Part shown: in pieces, positions 35,078 to 42,794 of the stretch
How the letters are laid out: each line of letters opens with the position of its first letter
How positions within the stretch are numbered: position 1 is the first letter of the stretch
Source: Devosia lacusdianchii
Lineage (GTDB): Bacteria > Pseudomonadota > Alphaproteobacteria > Rhizobiales > Devosiaceae
NCBI RefSeq assembly: GCF_022429625.1
Contig: NZ_CP092483.1
Coordinates: forward strand, 1,612,001-1,676,000
Direction: 5' to 3'
DNA: 64,000 nucleotides
Made by a program: the position numbers and the translations under genes
The notes under the pieces: generated by a model
What the model was told of the DNA's origin: nothing
What the model saw: the letters and a program-made list of their open reading frames with translations, nothing else
The model's database searches: none

Positions 35078-36105
35078 CCGACCTGTCGCTCGATCAATTG
35101 CGAAGCCGCACGGCCACACGCAATTTGCTGGTCCTCTTCGCCCTGATGTCGCTGACCGTCTGCGCGGCACTGTGGGGCCTCGGCGTCGGGGCCGTGGCCA
35201 TTCCGGTCGATGTGATCATCAACACCGTCTTCAACCTGCCCGGCGAGCAGCAAACCTACATCATCATGCGATCGCGCCTGCCGCGCATCCTCATGGCCCT
35301 GCTGGCCGGCGGGGCGCTGGGTCTTTCCGGCGCCATTATCCAGGCGGTGGTGCGCAATCCGCTGGCCAGTCCCAACATTATCGGCATCAACTCGGGCGCG
35401 GCCCTCTTCGCCCTCGGCCTAGTCCTGTGGCTGCCCAGCGTGCCCGAAACCTTCATGCCGCTGGCGGCCTGCATTGGCGGGGTCACGGCGGCAGCTTTCG
35501 TCATCGTCGTATCGCACCGCCGCAGGCTTTCGGCCATCCATCTCGCCCTGATCGGCGTAGCGGTCGGTTTTGTGTTCGAGGCCGGGGTCGACTACCTGCT
35601 GGTGGTCACTTCCGATCGCGAAACCTCGGCCGCGATGATGTGGCTGACTGGCTCGCTCGTCGGCCGCACCTGGAACCACGTCACCATCAGCTGGCTGCCG
35701 CTCGTGGGGTTGGGTTCCGCCGCATTGGTGCTCGCCTACCGGCTCGATCTCATCGCACTGGGCGAGGAAACCGCCACTGAGCTTGGCCTCAACGTGCCGA
35801 TCCAGCGCATCCTGCTGTTGCTGGTGGCCACGTTCCTTGCCAGCGTTGCGGTGGCTTTTGTTGGCGTGATGGGTTTCATTGGCCTCATGGCGCCCCATAT
35901 TGCCCGCCGCCTGGTAGGCGGCTCGCATCGCTTGCTACTGCCGGTTTCAATGCTGGTGGGCATGCTTCTGGTGGTGTTGGCCGACGGTATCGGCCGCGCC
36001 GTCGCGCCACCACTCGAGATTTCGGCGGGCATCATCACAGCGCTGATCGGCGCGCCATTCTTCATCTACATCATGCTGACCACCGCCAGCGAGCAGGAGC
36101 CATGA
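35074..36105 (+). CDS. Ferric-siderophore ABC permease (FecD type)
   Basis: 343 residues, FecCD family, with SRLPRILMALLAGGALGLSGAIIQ, GINSGAALFALG and the ATPase-facing GVMGFIGLMAPHIARRLVGGSHR. It forms a heterodimeric channel with the FecC-type partner. It overlaps both neighbours by four bases, showing a tightly coupled operon. Confidence 0.92.
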   Translation: MTDLSLDQLRSRTATRNLLVLFALMSLTVCAALWGLGVGAVAIPVDVIINTVFNLPGEQQTYIIMRSRLPRILMALLAGGALGLSGAIIQAVVRNPLASPNIIGINSGAALFALGLVLWLPSVPETFMPLAACIGGVTAAAFVIVVSHRRRLSAIHLALIGVAVGFVFEAGVDYLLVVTSDRETSAAMMWLTGSLVGRTWNHVTISWLPLVGLGSAALVLAYRLDLIALGEETATELGLNVPIQRILLLLVATFLASVAVAFVGVMGFIGLMAPHIARRLVGGSHRLLLPVSMLVGMLLVVLADGIGRAVAPPLEISAGIITALIGAPFFIYIMLTTASEQEP

Positions 36106-36872
36106 GCATAATTCTGTCCGGTGTGACCGCCGGTTATGAGCGCGATCGGCCGATCGTCGAGGGCATAGATCTGGAAATCCGCACCGGCGAAGTGACCGTC
36201 CTCATCGGCCCCAATGGCTGCGGCAAGTCGACCTTGCTCAAGACCATCGGACGGCTGCTGAAGCCGTCAACGGGTACTATCCGTGTCGATGAGCTAGACG
36301 TGCTGCGCAATGATCCCAAGCGCGTGGCCCGCACGATCGCCTATCTGCCGCAGAGCCCGATCGTGCCCGGCGCCATCACCGTCGAGCGGCTGGTGGGATA
36401 TGGACGCGCGCCGCACCAGTCGCTGCTCGGCCTGCGCTCGGCGCGGGATATCGAGATGGTCGATCACGCCATCGGCGTTACCGGGCTCGAGGAGCTGCGC
36501 CTCAAACCGGTCTCCGAACTCTCGGGCGGCCAACGCCAACGCGCCTTCATCGCCATGGCCCTGGCGCAGGACACGCCCTACGTGATGCTCGACGAGCCCA
36601 CGACCTTTCTCGACATTCGCCACCAGGTGGAAACCCTCGACCTCGTCCGCCAGCTCCACGATGCCGGCCGCACCAGCATTGTCGTACTGCACGACATCGC
36701 CCAGGCGGCGCGCTACGGCGATCGTCTCGTGGTGATGCATGCCGGGCGGATCGTCGCCGAGGGCCGGCCGGCCGATGTGGTGACCCCAGATCTACTGCGC
36801 GACGTCTACGGGCTCGAATGCGCGGTTTATCCCGATCCGATCGCCGGTACGCCGGTCGTCACGCCGCGCTAG
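36102..36872 (+). CDS. Ferric-siderophore ABC ATPase (FecE type)
   Basis: 256 residues: Walker A GPNGCGKST 36-44, signature LSGGQ 140-144, Walker B YVMLDEP 160-166, H-loop VVLHD. Siderophore/heme/cobalamin-type ATPases have this length and the DEPTTFLDIRHQVE stretch. It is the last gene of the iron-uptake operon and overlaps fecD-type by four bases. No outer-membrane receptor gene is in the window. Confidence 0.93.
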   Translation: MSIILSGVTAGYERDRPIVEGIDLEIRTGEVTVLIGPNGCGKSTLLKTIGRLLKPSTGTIRVDELDVLRNDPKRVARTIAYLPQSPIVPGAITVERLVGYGRAPHQSLLGLRSARDIEMVDHAIGVTGLEELRLKPVSELSGGQRQRAFIAMALAQDTPYVMLDEPTTFLDIRHQVETLDLVRQLHDAGRTSIVVLHDIAQAARYGDRLVVMHAGRIVAEGRPADVVTPDLLRDVYGLECAVYPDPIAGTPVVTPR

Positions 36873-36955
36873 CCGCATCAAATCACAGGTTTGCGCCAAT
36901 TCCCGAAAAATCGGGGTTGCACCAAAACCCCTGTTTCTCTATGTCTCCGCGCAGT

Positions 36956-37032
36956 CGGGGCGTAGCGCAGCCTGGTAGCGCATTTGTCTGGGGGACAAAG
37001 GGTCGTCGGTTCAAATCCGGCCGCTCCGACCA
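36956..37032 (+). tRNA. tRNA-Pro (anticodon GGG)
   Basis: A 77-base cloverleaf: acceptor stem CGGGGCG/CGCTCCG (one G-U), D-arm with AGCGCAGCCTGGTAGCGC, anticodon stem TTTGT/ACAAA around loop CTGGGGG (anticodon GGG), T-arm with GGTTCAAATCC, discriminator A and an encoded CCA at the end. Confidence 0.97.
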
Positions 37033-37099
37033 TTCTCTCCACTGCATCGAAATCGAGCGTTGGCCCGCTAGGGCAGCGCGGCCCATTGGAGATTTGCCA

Positions 37100-38074
37100 A
37101 TGCCGCTCACGGCGCACGAGATCCAGCCTGCTTTTGCGCTATGGCGCGAAGTGGAGGGCGGGGCAGGGCACCTGCTCAATCATTCGGAGAATCAAACCTT
37201 CCGCATAGATACGCCCAACGGCGGGCGCTACAGCCTGCGGGTTCATCGCCGGGGCTATCAGTCTGCCGGCTCGATCGAGGCTGAGCTTACCTGGCTCATG
37301 GCCTTGAGGCGCGGCACGGCAGTGCCTGTTCCCGAACCACTTCCGGGGCACAACGGGCAACTGCTGCAGAGTTTCCGCACGCCGGACGGCGAACCGCACT
37401 TGGCTGTACTGTTTCATTTCATCGCGGGGCAGGAGCCGTTGCCCAGCGACAATCTGGCTGGCCTGTTCGGGACGCTTGGTGGTTACGCGGCGACGCTGCA
37501 CCAGCAGGCGATGAACTGGAAGCCTCCGCCCGGGTTCCAGCGGCAGGTCTGGCAGGCCTCGACGATTCTCGACGCCGATGGACTATGGGGGGACTGGCGC
37601 GTTGCGCCCGGTGTCGACGCGTCAATACGGCCGGTACTGGACCAGCTCGAAGCGGTGCTCCGGCAGCGCCTCGGCGATTATGGCACGGTGCCCGACCGTT
37701 TCGGGCTTATCCACGCCGACATGCGCTTGGGTAACCTGCTGGTGGATGGCGAGCGCGTTACGCTGATCGATTTCGACGACTGCGGTTTCTGTTGGTTCAC
37801 CTACGATTTCGCGGCCGCCATCTCGTTCCACGAGACCAGCCCGACCATTCCCGCTCTAAGGGCAGCCTGGCTCGATGGCTATCGCCGCATCCGTTCGCTG
37901 ACCGAAGAGGATATCGCCTCGCTGGACACCATGGTCATGCTGCGCCGCATGGCGCTGTTGGCCTGGATAGGCTCACACGCCGAGACGGGGCTGGCGCGGA
38001 CGCACATGACCGGCTTCGCGGCCGGCACCGCCGCCCTGGCCGAGCGCTACCTTCGCGGATCCATCTGGTCTTAG
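37100..38074 (+). CDS. APH-type phosphotransferase (homoserine-kinase-like/SrkA-like)
   Basis: 324 residues from ATG 37100; longer frames run backwards through the tRNA gene and are not credible. The aminoglycoside-phosphotransferase/choline-kinase fold shows the catalytic loop HADMRLGN at 205-212 (Asp207) and the metal-binding IDFDD at 223-227. Family members phosphorylate small alcohols such as homoserine, or protein serines (SrkA); the substrate here is unknown. The gene stands alone after the tRNA and converges on the exopolysaccharide operon with a four-base overlap. Confidence 0.8.
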   Translation: MPLTAHEIQPAFALWREVEGGAGHLLNHSENQTFRIDTPNGGRYSLRVHRRGYQSAGSIEAELTWLMALRRGTAVPVPEPLPGHNGQLLQSFRTPDGEPHLAVLFHFIAGQEPLPSDNLAGLFGTLGGYAATLHQQAMNWKPPPGFQRQVWQASTILDADGLWGDWRVAPGVDASIRPVLDQLEAVLRQRLGDYGTVPDRFGLIHADMRLGNLLVDGERVTLIDFDDCGFCWFTYDFAAAISFHETSPTIPALRAAWLDGYRRIRSLTEEDIASLDTMVMLRRMALLAWIGSHAETGLARTHMTGFAAGTAALAERYLRGSIWS

Positions 38075-39357
38075 ATCAACATCTCGCTACGTGGCGCGCC
38101 ACGTCGCTGATCGTTCCTGATTGCGCTGGAAATGCCCCAAATTAGCCCAGCGATCAGGTAGTAGTGGCGCCAGTGGTCACTATCGATGATTGCCGATTCC
38201 CCAAGTAGCATCAGGTAAGTAGCCATCAGCGGAATCATCATCAGCCGGAAGGGCGAAGGCCGCGCGAGACCCGAAAAGCCACGCCAAAGCGTGAGGATGG
38301 CGAGCAGGTAATACATCGCCCCGCCGCCCCAGCCGTATGAGTGCAAAACCGTAACATAGACGTCGTGGGGAGCCTCGATAATGCGCAGGAACCCGAACTG
38401 TCCTGGGCCCATGCCTAGGGGGTTGGCCAGCGCAAGATCGAACGCATAGCCCTGGCGGCCGAAACGTCCGGTTTCGCCGGAATCGTATTCCTGACTCTCC
38501 GTGCGGGTCTCGAAGAGGTTGCTGACCGCTGGAATACTTAGCAGTCCGGCCAGTGCTATGCCCAACATGGCAATGCCCACCAGCGACATGATCATGATGC
38601 GGACTCTGTCGCGGGCCGCGGCCTCAAGCCAAAAGCAGAAAACCAGCACCAGCACCGATGAGAACGCGAAGTGGCCCCAGGCCGCGCGGGAGAAGCTGAC
38701 AAAAACGCCAACGAACAGCAAGAGATAGACGGCGGCGCCCCAGAACTGTCTGCGCCCGGTGCCCAACAGCACGCGTTGCAGCGCAAACATCGCCGGCAGC
38801 ACCAGAAACGGCCCGTAGACGTTCGGGTCCTTGAAAGTGGCTTTGGCGCGGCCATACCTCACAAAAAGGTCGCCGCCAGGTAGCAGTCCAAGATAGGCCA
38901 GCGTTCCAACGAGCGCGCAGAAAACTGCCGCCGCGGTGTAGGCACCCATCACGATGCGCATCCGCCGTTCCGTGGCCTCGGCGACGTAGTTGGCGACGAA
39001 ATAGCTGGTCAGCAGAAGGAAGATCGTGACGAACGTGAAGATCAAAGCATCTTCGATAGGCGTATAGCGAACCTGGAACGCTGCGATGAGGGCAAATGGC
39101 GTGAAGGCGATGAGGATGGCAAGCAGCCCGAAAACCGATCGGTACAGCCCCATGCCGGCGAGGAAAGCGATGGGCAATACAGCGAGAAATGTCAGCTCAT
39201 AGGGCGACGGTTCGAACAGTACGAAGCCGCCGGAGAAAATCCAGAAGGCAACCATAAAGTCCAGCAGGCGCATGGCCCGCAGCCGAACGACGGCGAGGCC
39301 AAGTCCCTTGGATACTGCTCCAAGGCCGCTTCCGCCGAGGGCGCCCGCGTCGCTCAA
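38071..39357 (-). CDS. O-antigen ligase/polymerase-like membrane protein (Wzy/WaaL family)
   Basis: 428 residues with about ten to twelve helices and a longer periplasmic loop in the C-terminal half, where Wzy_C-type proteins have their conserved positions (here FGRQGYAFDLALANPLGMGPGQFGFL and HSYGWGGGAMYYL). Such proteins polymerise repeat units or ligate glycans in the periplasm. It overlaps the start of its operon neighbour's stop by four bases and is last in the leftward order Wza-like, GT4, initiating transferase, polymerase. Exact role (Wzy versus ligase) is open. Confidence 0.8.
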   Translation of the reverse strand: MSDAGALGGSGLGAVSKGLGLAVVRLRAMRLLDFMVAFWIFSGGFVLFEPSPYELTFLAVLPIAFLAGMGLYRSVFGLLAILIAFTPFALIAAFQVRYTPIEDALIFTFVTIFLLLTSYFVANYVAEATERRMRIVMGAYTAAAVFCALVGTLAYLGLLPGGDLFVRYGRAKATFKDPNVYGPFLVLPAMFALQRVLLGTGRRQFWGAAVYLLLFVGVFVSFSRAAWGHFAFSSVLVLVFCFWLEAAARDRVRIMIMSLVGIAMLGIALAGLLSIPAVSNLFETRTESQEYDSGETGRFGRQGYAFDLALANPLGMGPGQFGFLRIIEAPHDVYVTVLHSYGWGGGAMYYLLAILTLWRGFSGLARPSPFRLMMIPLMATYLMLLGESAIIDSDHWRHYYLIAGLIWGISSAIRNDQRRGAPRSEMLI

Positions 39358-40874
39358 TAGGCATTCTCATTGTGAGACACGAGCGATACCGGCGTCATCA
39401 CGACGATGTATAGGTCGAGCAGGATCGACCAGTGCTCGATATAGTAGAGGTCGTGGTTCACGCGCTGCATGATTTTGTCGATCGTGTCGGTCTCGCCACG
39501 CCAGCCGTTGATTTGGGCCCAGCCCGTCATGCCCGGCTTGACGCGGTGTCGGGCGAAATAGCCTTCGACGGCCTCGTAATAGAGCTGGTTATCGGCCTTG
39601 GCCTGCAGGGCATGGGGGCGGGGGCCCACGATCGACAATTCATCCTTCAGTACGTTGAAGAGCTGCGGCAGCTCGTCGATCGAGGTCTTGCGGATGAACC
39701 GGCCGACCTTGGTGACGCGCGGGTCGCCCTTGGTCACCAGCTTGGCGGCGGAGACATCGAGCATGTCGGTCCGCATGGAGCGGAACTTGTAAATCTTGAT
39801 GAGCTCGTTGTTGAAGCCGTGCCGGCTCTGCATGAAGAACACCGGCCCCTTGCTTTCGAGCTTGATGGCAATGGCGGTCGCAATCATCACCGGTGACAGA
39901 AGGATAAGCGCGGTCAGTGCCACGACCTTGTCGAACACCCACTTAAACACCAGGTTCCAGTCCGAGATCGGTCGGTCGGCCATGTCGAAGACGGCGATAT
40001 CACCGACATAGGAGTAGGCTTTGTCGGTGAACTTGAGCTTGCTCATATGGGCCGAGAGCCGAATATCGACCGGCAGCACCCAGAGCTGAGTCAGCATGTC
40101 GAGCACACGCTTTTCGGCCGATAGCGGCATCGAGACGATGACGAGGTCGACCTGGCTGCGCCGAGCGAATTCGATGAGATCGGCGACCTTGCCGAGCTTG
40201 GGGTAGCCCGCGACGGTGTCGGGGGAGCGATCGTCGATCCGGTCGTCGAACAGGCCCAGCAGCGAGATATCGTTGCTGGCGCCCGCCTTGATCTGGTCGA
40301 TCAGCGCCTCGGCATCCTTGCCGCCGCCCACAATCACCGTGCGGCGCCGCAGCCTTCCATGGGCCGTCCAACGCATGATCAGCGCCCGCAGTGCTAAGCG
40401 ATAGGCCACCAGCAGCACGGCACCGGCCACGAACCAGCTCGCCAGCCAGACCCGCGAGAACAGGTCGGCGGCCTTGAAGAAGAAGATGCCGACCGCCAGC
40501 ACGACCATGACCAGCGTCCACGCCACCAGCACCCGGCCGAGTTGGCCGAACAGCGAACGATAGGCGGCGATGCGATGCGTGCGCCCGGCATTGAACAGCA
40601 CGTTGGCGAGCAGGCACGAAGCCAGGATCACCGGCACATAGAATGCCGGCTGCCCGAGTTCAACGTAATACTCGTAGATGCCATAGCCCAGCGTCGCCAG
40701 CAGCACGGCCTCGACGACCTGCACCACCCCCACCACGACCGCACCCGAGAGCGACCGCTCTACCGGTGCGGCAATGATGGCTTCGGCGGCAGGCGACAAA
40801 GCCCGCTCACCCTCGCCACCAGCCTGCCGGGATACGTGATCCAGCACAGCCTGTTTGGGATCGACACGATACAT
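39354..40874 (-). CDS. Undecaprenyl-phosphate glucose phosphotransferase (polyprenyl glycosylphosphotransferase)
   Basis: 506 residues. Four N-terminal helices (about 45-160) precede a CoA-binding-like domain (VIVGGGKDAEALIDQI). A further helix near 310-330 leads into the catalytic bacterial sugar-transferase domain with KIYKFRSM, KTSIDELPQLFNVL, IVGPRPHA and RHRVKPGMTGWAQINGWRG. Full-length WcaJ/ExoY-like enzymes of this architecture place the first sugar phosphate on undecaprenyl phosphate. It should start repeat-unit synthesis for the exopolysaccharide made by this cluster. Confidence 0.92.
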   Translation of the reverse strand: MYRVDPKQAVLDHVSRQAGGEGERALSPAAEAIIAAPVERSLSGAVVVGVVQVVEAVLLATLGYGIYEYYVELGQPAFYVPVILASCLLANVLFNAGRTHRIAAYRSLFGQLGRVLVAWTLVMVVLAVGIFFFKAADLFSRVWLASWFVAGAVLLVAYRLALRALIMRWTAHGRLRRRTVIVGGGKDAEALIDQIKAGASNDISLLGLFDDRIDDRSPDTVAGYPKLGKVADLIEFARRSQVDLVIVSMPLSAEKRVLDMLTQLWVLPVDIRLSAHMSKLKFTDKAYSYVGDIAVFDMADRPISDWNLVFKWVFDKVVALTALILLSPVMIATAIAIKLESKGPVFFMQSRHGFNNELIKIYKFRSMRTDMLDVSAAKLVTKGDPRVTKVGRFIRKTSIDELPQLFNVLKDELSIVGPRPHALQAKADNQLYYEAVEGYFARHRVKPGMTGWAQINGWRGETDTIDKIMQRVNHDLYYIEHWSILLDLYIVVMTPVSLVSHNENAY

Positions 40875-40948
40875 GAGACGCTAACCGGTACGGAAATCTT
40901 GCCCCGCATTGTCAGCACAAAGGGTTTAGACTCGGTGAAGTTGGGGCG

Positions 40949-42079
40949 CTAACCTTTTCCCAACAGCGAGTGGTAAAGGCCCTCGATGCTGCCCGCCATG
41001 CGGGCCAGCGAGAAGTGCTCGGAGATGAACTGCAGGCGCGTCAGCATCTCGGCATGGGCGGCCGCGGGATCATCGAGCGCCCGCTGCATCGCCTGGGTAA
41101 GCGCCGCGATGTCGTTGGCCGGGACAAGGCTGGTCGCCGTGGGGCCGAATATCTCCGGAATGCCGCCTACGCGCGTCGCGATCAGCGGTAGTTGCGCCGC
41201 CGCGGCCTCCAGCACGATGTAGGGGAGCGACTCCGCCAGCGACGGCACGATTGCGACCAAACCGCGAGCGAAAGTGGGGCGGGCCGGTTGCGCGCCGAGC
41301 AGCGTGACCCTTGCGCCCAGGCCGAGGCTTTGGATTTGCGCCGTAAGCGCATCCCGCGCCGGCCCATCGCCCGCCATCACGAGCGTCGCAGGGCTGCCGT
41401 CGGGGCGGATAACTTCGGCAAGGGCTTCAACCAGGATGTGAATACCCTTGAGGTCGCGCAATTCGCCAACGAAGACGAAATTCGCCGCGTCCGCGTCGGG
41501 TTTGATCGTCACGAATTCATCCGGCGTCAGCCCGTTGTGGATGAGCTCGGTGGGGCAGGTGGGGGAGCCGATAAGGGCTGAATAGGTGGCTTTGGCATAG
41601 GCGCTTTCGAAGACGATCGCTCCCGTTTGCGCCATCAGCCAGCGTTCGAGCAGGTGGAACAGCCGCCCCGACGTCGACGACCGAGAGAAATGCAGTACAC
41701 CGCCATGCGGCGTATAGACCGCGACCGCTTTGCCGCCGCCGATCTTGGCGAGGCGCGCATAGAAGCCGCCCTTGGCGCCGTGTCCATGCAACACATCAAT
41801 GTCGAGCGAACGCGCCAGTCGTCGAACCTTCAGTGGCGTCACAAGGTCGCCGCGGCCCAGGACGCGGGGCATGGCGACGCGATGGATGCCGAGGCTGGCA
41901 TCTGGCAACAACGCCGCCAGCTTGCTTTCGGTTTGGGCATCATTGGCGAGGCTGTCGACGACCAATCCGACGTCGTGCCCATTGGATGAGAGTGCCCGCG
42001 TGAGGTCGGCTACGTGTCTGAACAAGCCACCGACAGGCGCCCGCATGACCTGCAGGATACGCAGCTTGCGCCCGGCCAT
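40949..42079 (-). CDS. GT4-family glycosyltransferase
   Basis: 376 residues with a GT-B fold. The N-terminal domain opens ILQVMRAPVGGLFRHVADL. The C-terminal nucleotide-sugar domain has FVFVGELRDLKGIHILVEAL and the E-x7-E motif in AESLPYIVLEAAA. It is a cytoplasmic enzyme adding a sugar to the lipid-linked repeat unit. It lies 11 bases after the Wza-like gene and 74 bases before the initiating transferase. Donor and linkage cannot be told from sequence. Confidence 0.9.
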   Translation of the reverse strand: MAGRKLRILQVMRAPVGGLFRHVADLTRALSSNGHDVGLVVDSLANDAQTESKLAALLPDASLGIHRVAMPRVLGRGDLVTPLKVRRLARSLDIDVLHGHGAKGGFYARLAKIGGGKAVAVYTPHGGVLHFSRSSTSGRLFHLLERWLMAQTGAIVFESAYAKATYSALIGSPTCPTELIHNGLTPDEFVTIKPDADAANFVFVGELRDLKGIHILVEALAEVIRPDGSPATLVMAGDGPARDALTAQIQSLGLGARVTLLGAQPARPTFARGLVAIVPSLAESLPYIVLEAAAAQLPLIATRVGGIPEIFGPTATSLVPANDIAALTQAMQRALDDPAAAHAEMLTRLQFISEHFSLARMAGSIEGLYHSLLGKG

Positions 42080-42090
42080 GGATGACTCCG

Positions 42091-42642
42091 TCAGAACCAG
42101 CGTTCGTTGATGACGACCGTATCGCCCGGAAAAATGGGGAAGTCCAGTTCGACAGAGCCTTTGACCATCTGGTCGCCCTGGCGCCGATAGACGACGGCCT
42201 GGTTTCGGTCGGCCGTGTCGGTGAAGCCGCCAGCGGTGCTGATCGCAGCCCGGACGGTCATGCCGTAGACATAGGGGAACTGTCCCGCATTGGTGATCTC
42301 GCCCTGGATGAAGAAGGGGCGGTACTCGGCAATTTCCACCACGACGTTAGGGTTGCGCATATAGCCGTTGGCGAGCGCGGCCGCGAGGCTGGCGGCGGCG
42401 CTGTTGGTGGTCTTGCCGCGCACCTGCACTGGGCCAACCAGTGGGAAAGCAATCGCTCCGCTGTCATCGACGCGGTAGGTTTCGCTCAAGGCGTCATCGC
42501 CATAAACGGTGACGCGAACGGCGTCGCCGGTGTCGAGTTGGTAAGGACCCTTGGTCTCGACCAGATAGGTCTGGGGGCGCGTCGTCGCGCAGGCGGCCAG
42601 TGGCAGCATCAGGGCGATGGTAAAGACAGGCAGCCAGCGCAT
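42091..42642 (-). CDS. Polysaccharide export lipoprotein (Wza-like, short)
   Basis: 183 residues from ATG 42642 (MRWLPVFTIAL), which gives a lipoprotein signal with lipobox LAAC near residue 17. The mature part is a poly-export (PES) domain, YLVETKGPYQLDTGDAVRVTVYGDD, followed by one SLBB-like repeat (PFFIQGEITNAGQFPYVYGMTVRAAI). It is shorter than full Wza and lacks its C-terminal membrane helix, like the ExoF-type exporters of rhizobia. Divergent from the Wzz-like gene. Confidence 0.88.
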   Translation of the reverse strand: MRWLPVFTIALMLPLAACATTRPQTYLVETKGPYQLDTGDAVRVTVYGDDALSETYRVDDSGAIAFPLVGPVQVRGKTTNSAAASLAAALANGYMRNPNVVVEIAEYRPFFIQGEITNAGQFPYVYGMTVRAAISTAGGFTDTADRNQAVVYRRQGDQMVKGSVELDFPIFPGDTVVINERWF

Positions 42643-42794
42643 TGGAATCTCGGTCTTCTGGAAGTGCGGCCAGTGTCGGTTTCTATGGTTAATAAATCCC
42701 TTCTGCGCCGGTCGTATTCTTGCGGTCTGCAAAAGGCTTAACGGATTGCTTACCACGTGGGGGCGATAAGTTGCCCAAAGAACGAGGGATAGCG

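Noticed and set aside
36818..37099. N-terminal extension of the APH-type kinase through the tRNA, and antisense frames over the tRNA
   Set aside because: The frame crosses the complete tRNA-Pro gene; the kinase fold starts at ATG 37100. Antisense products over tRNA genes are a well-known annotation artefact.
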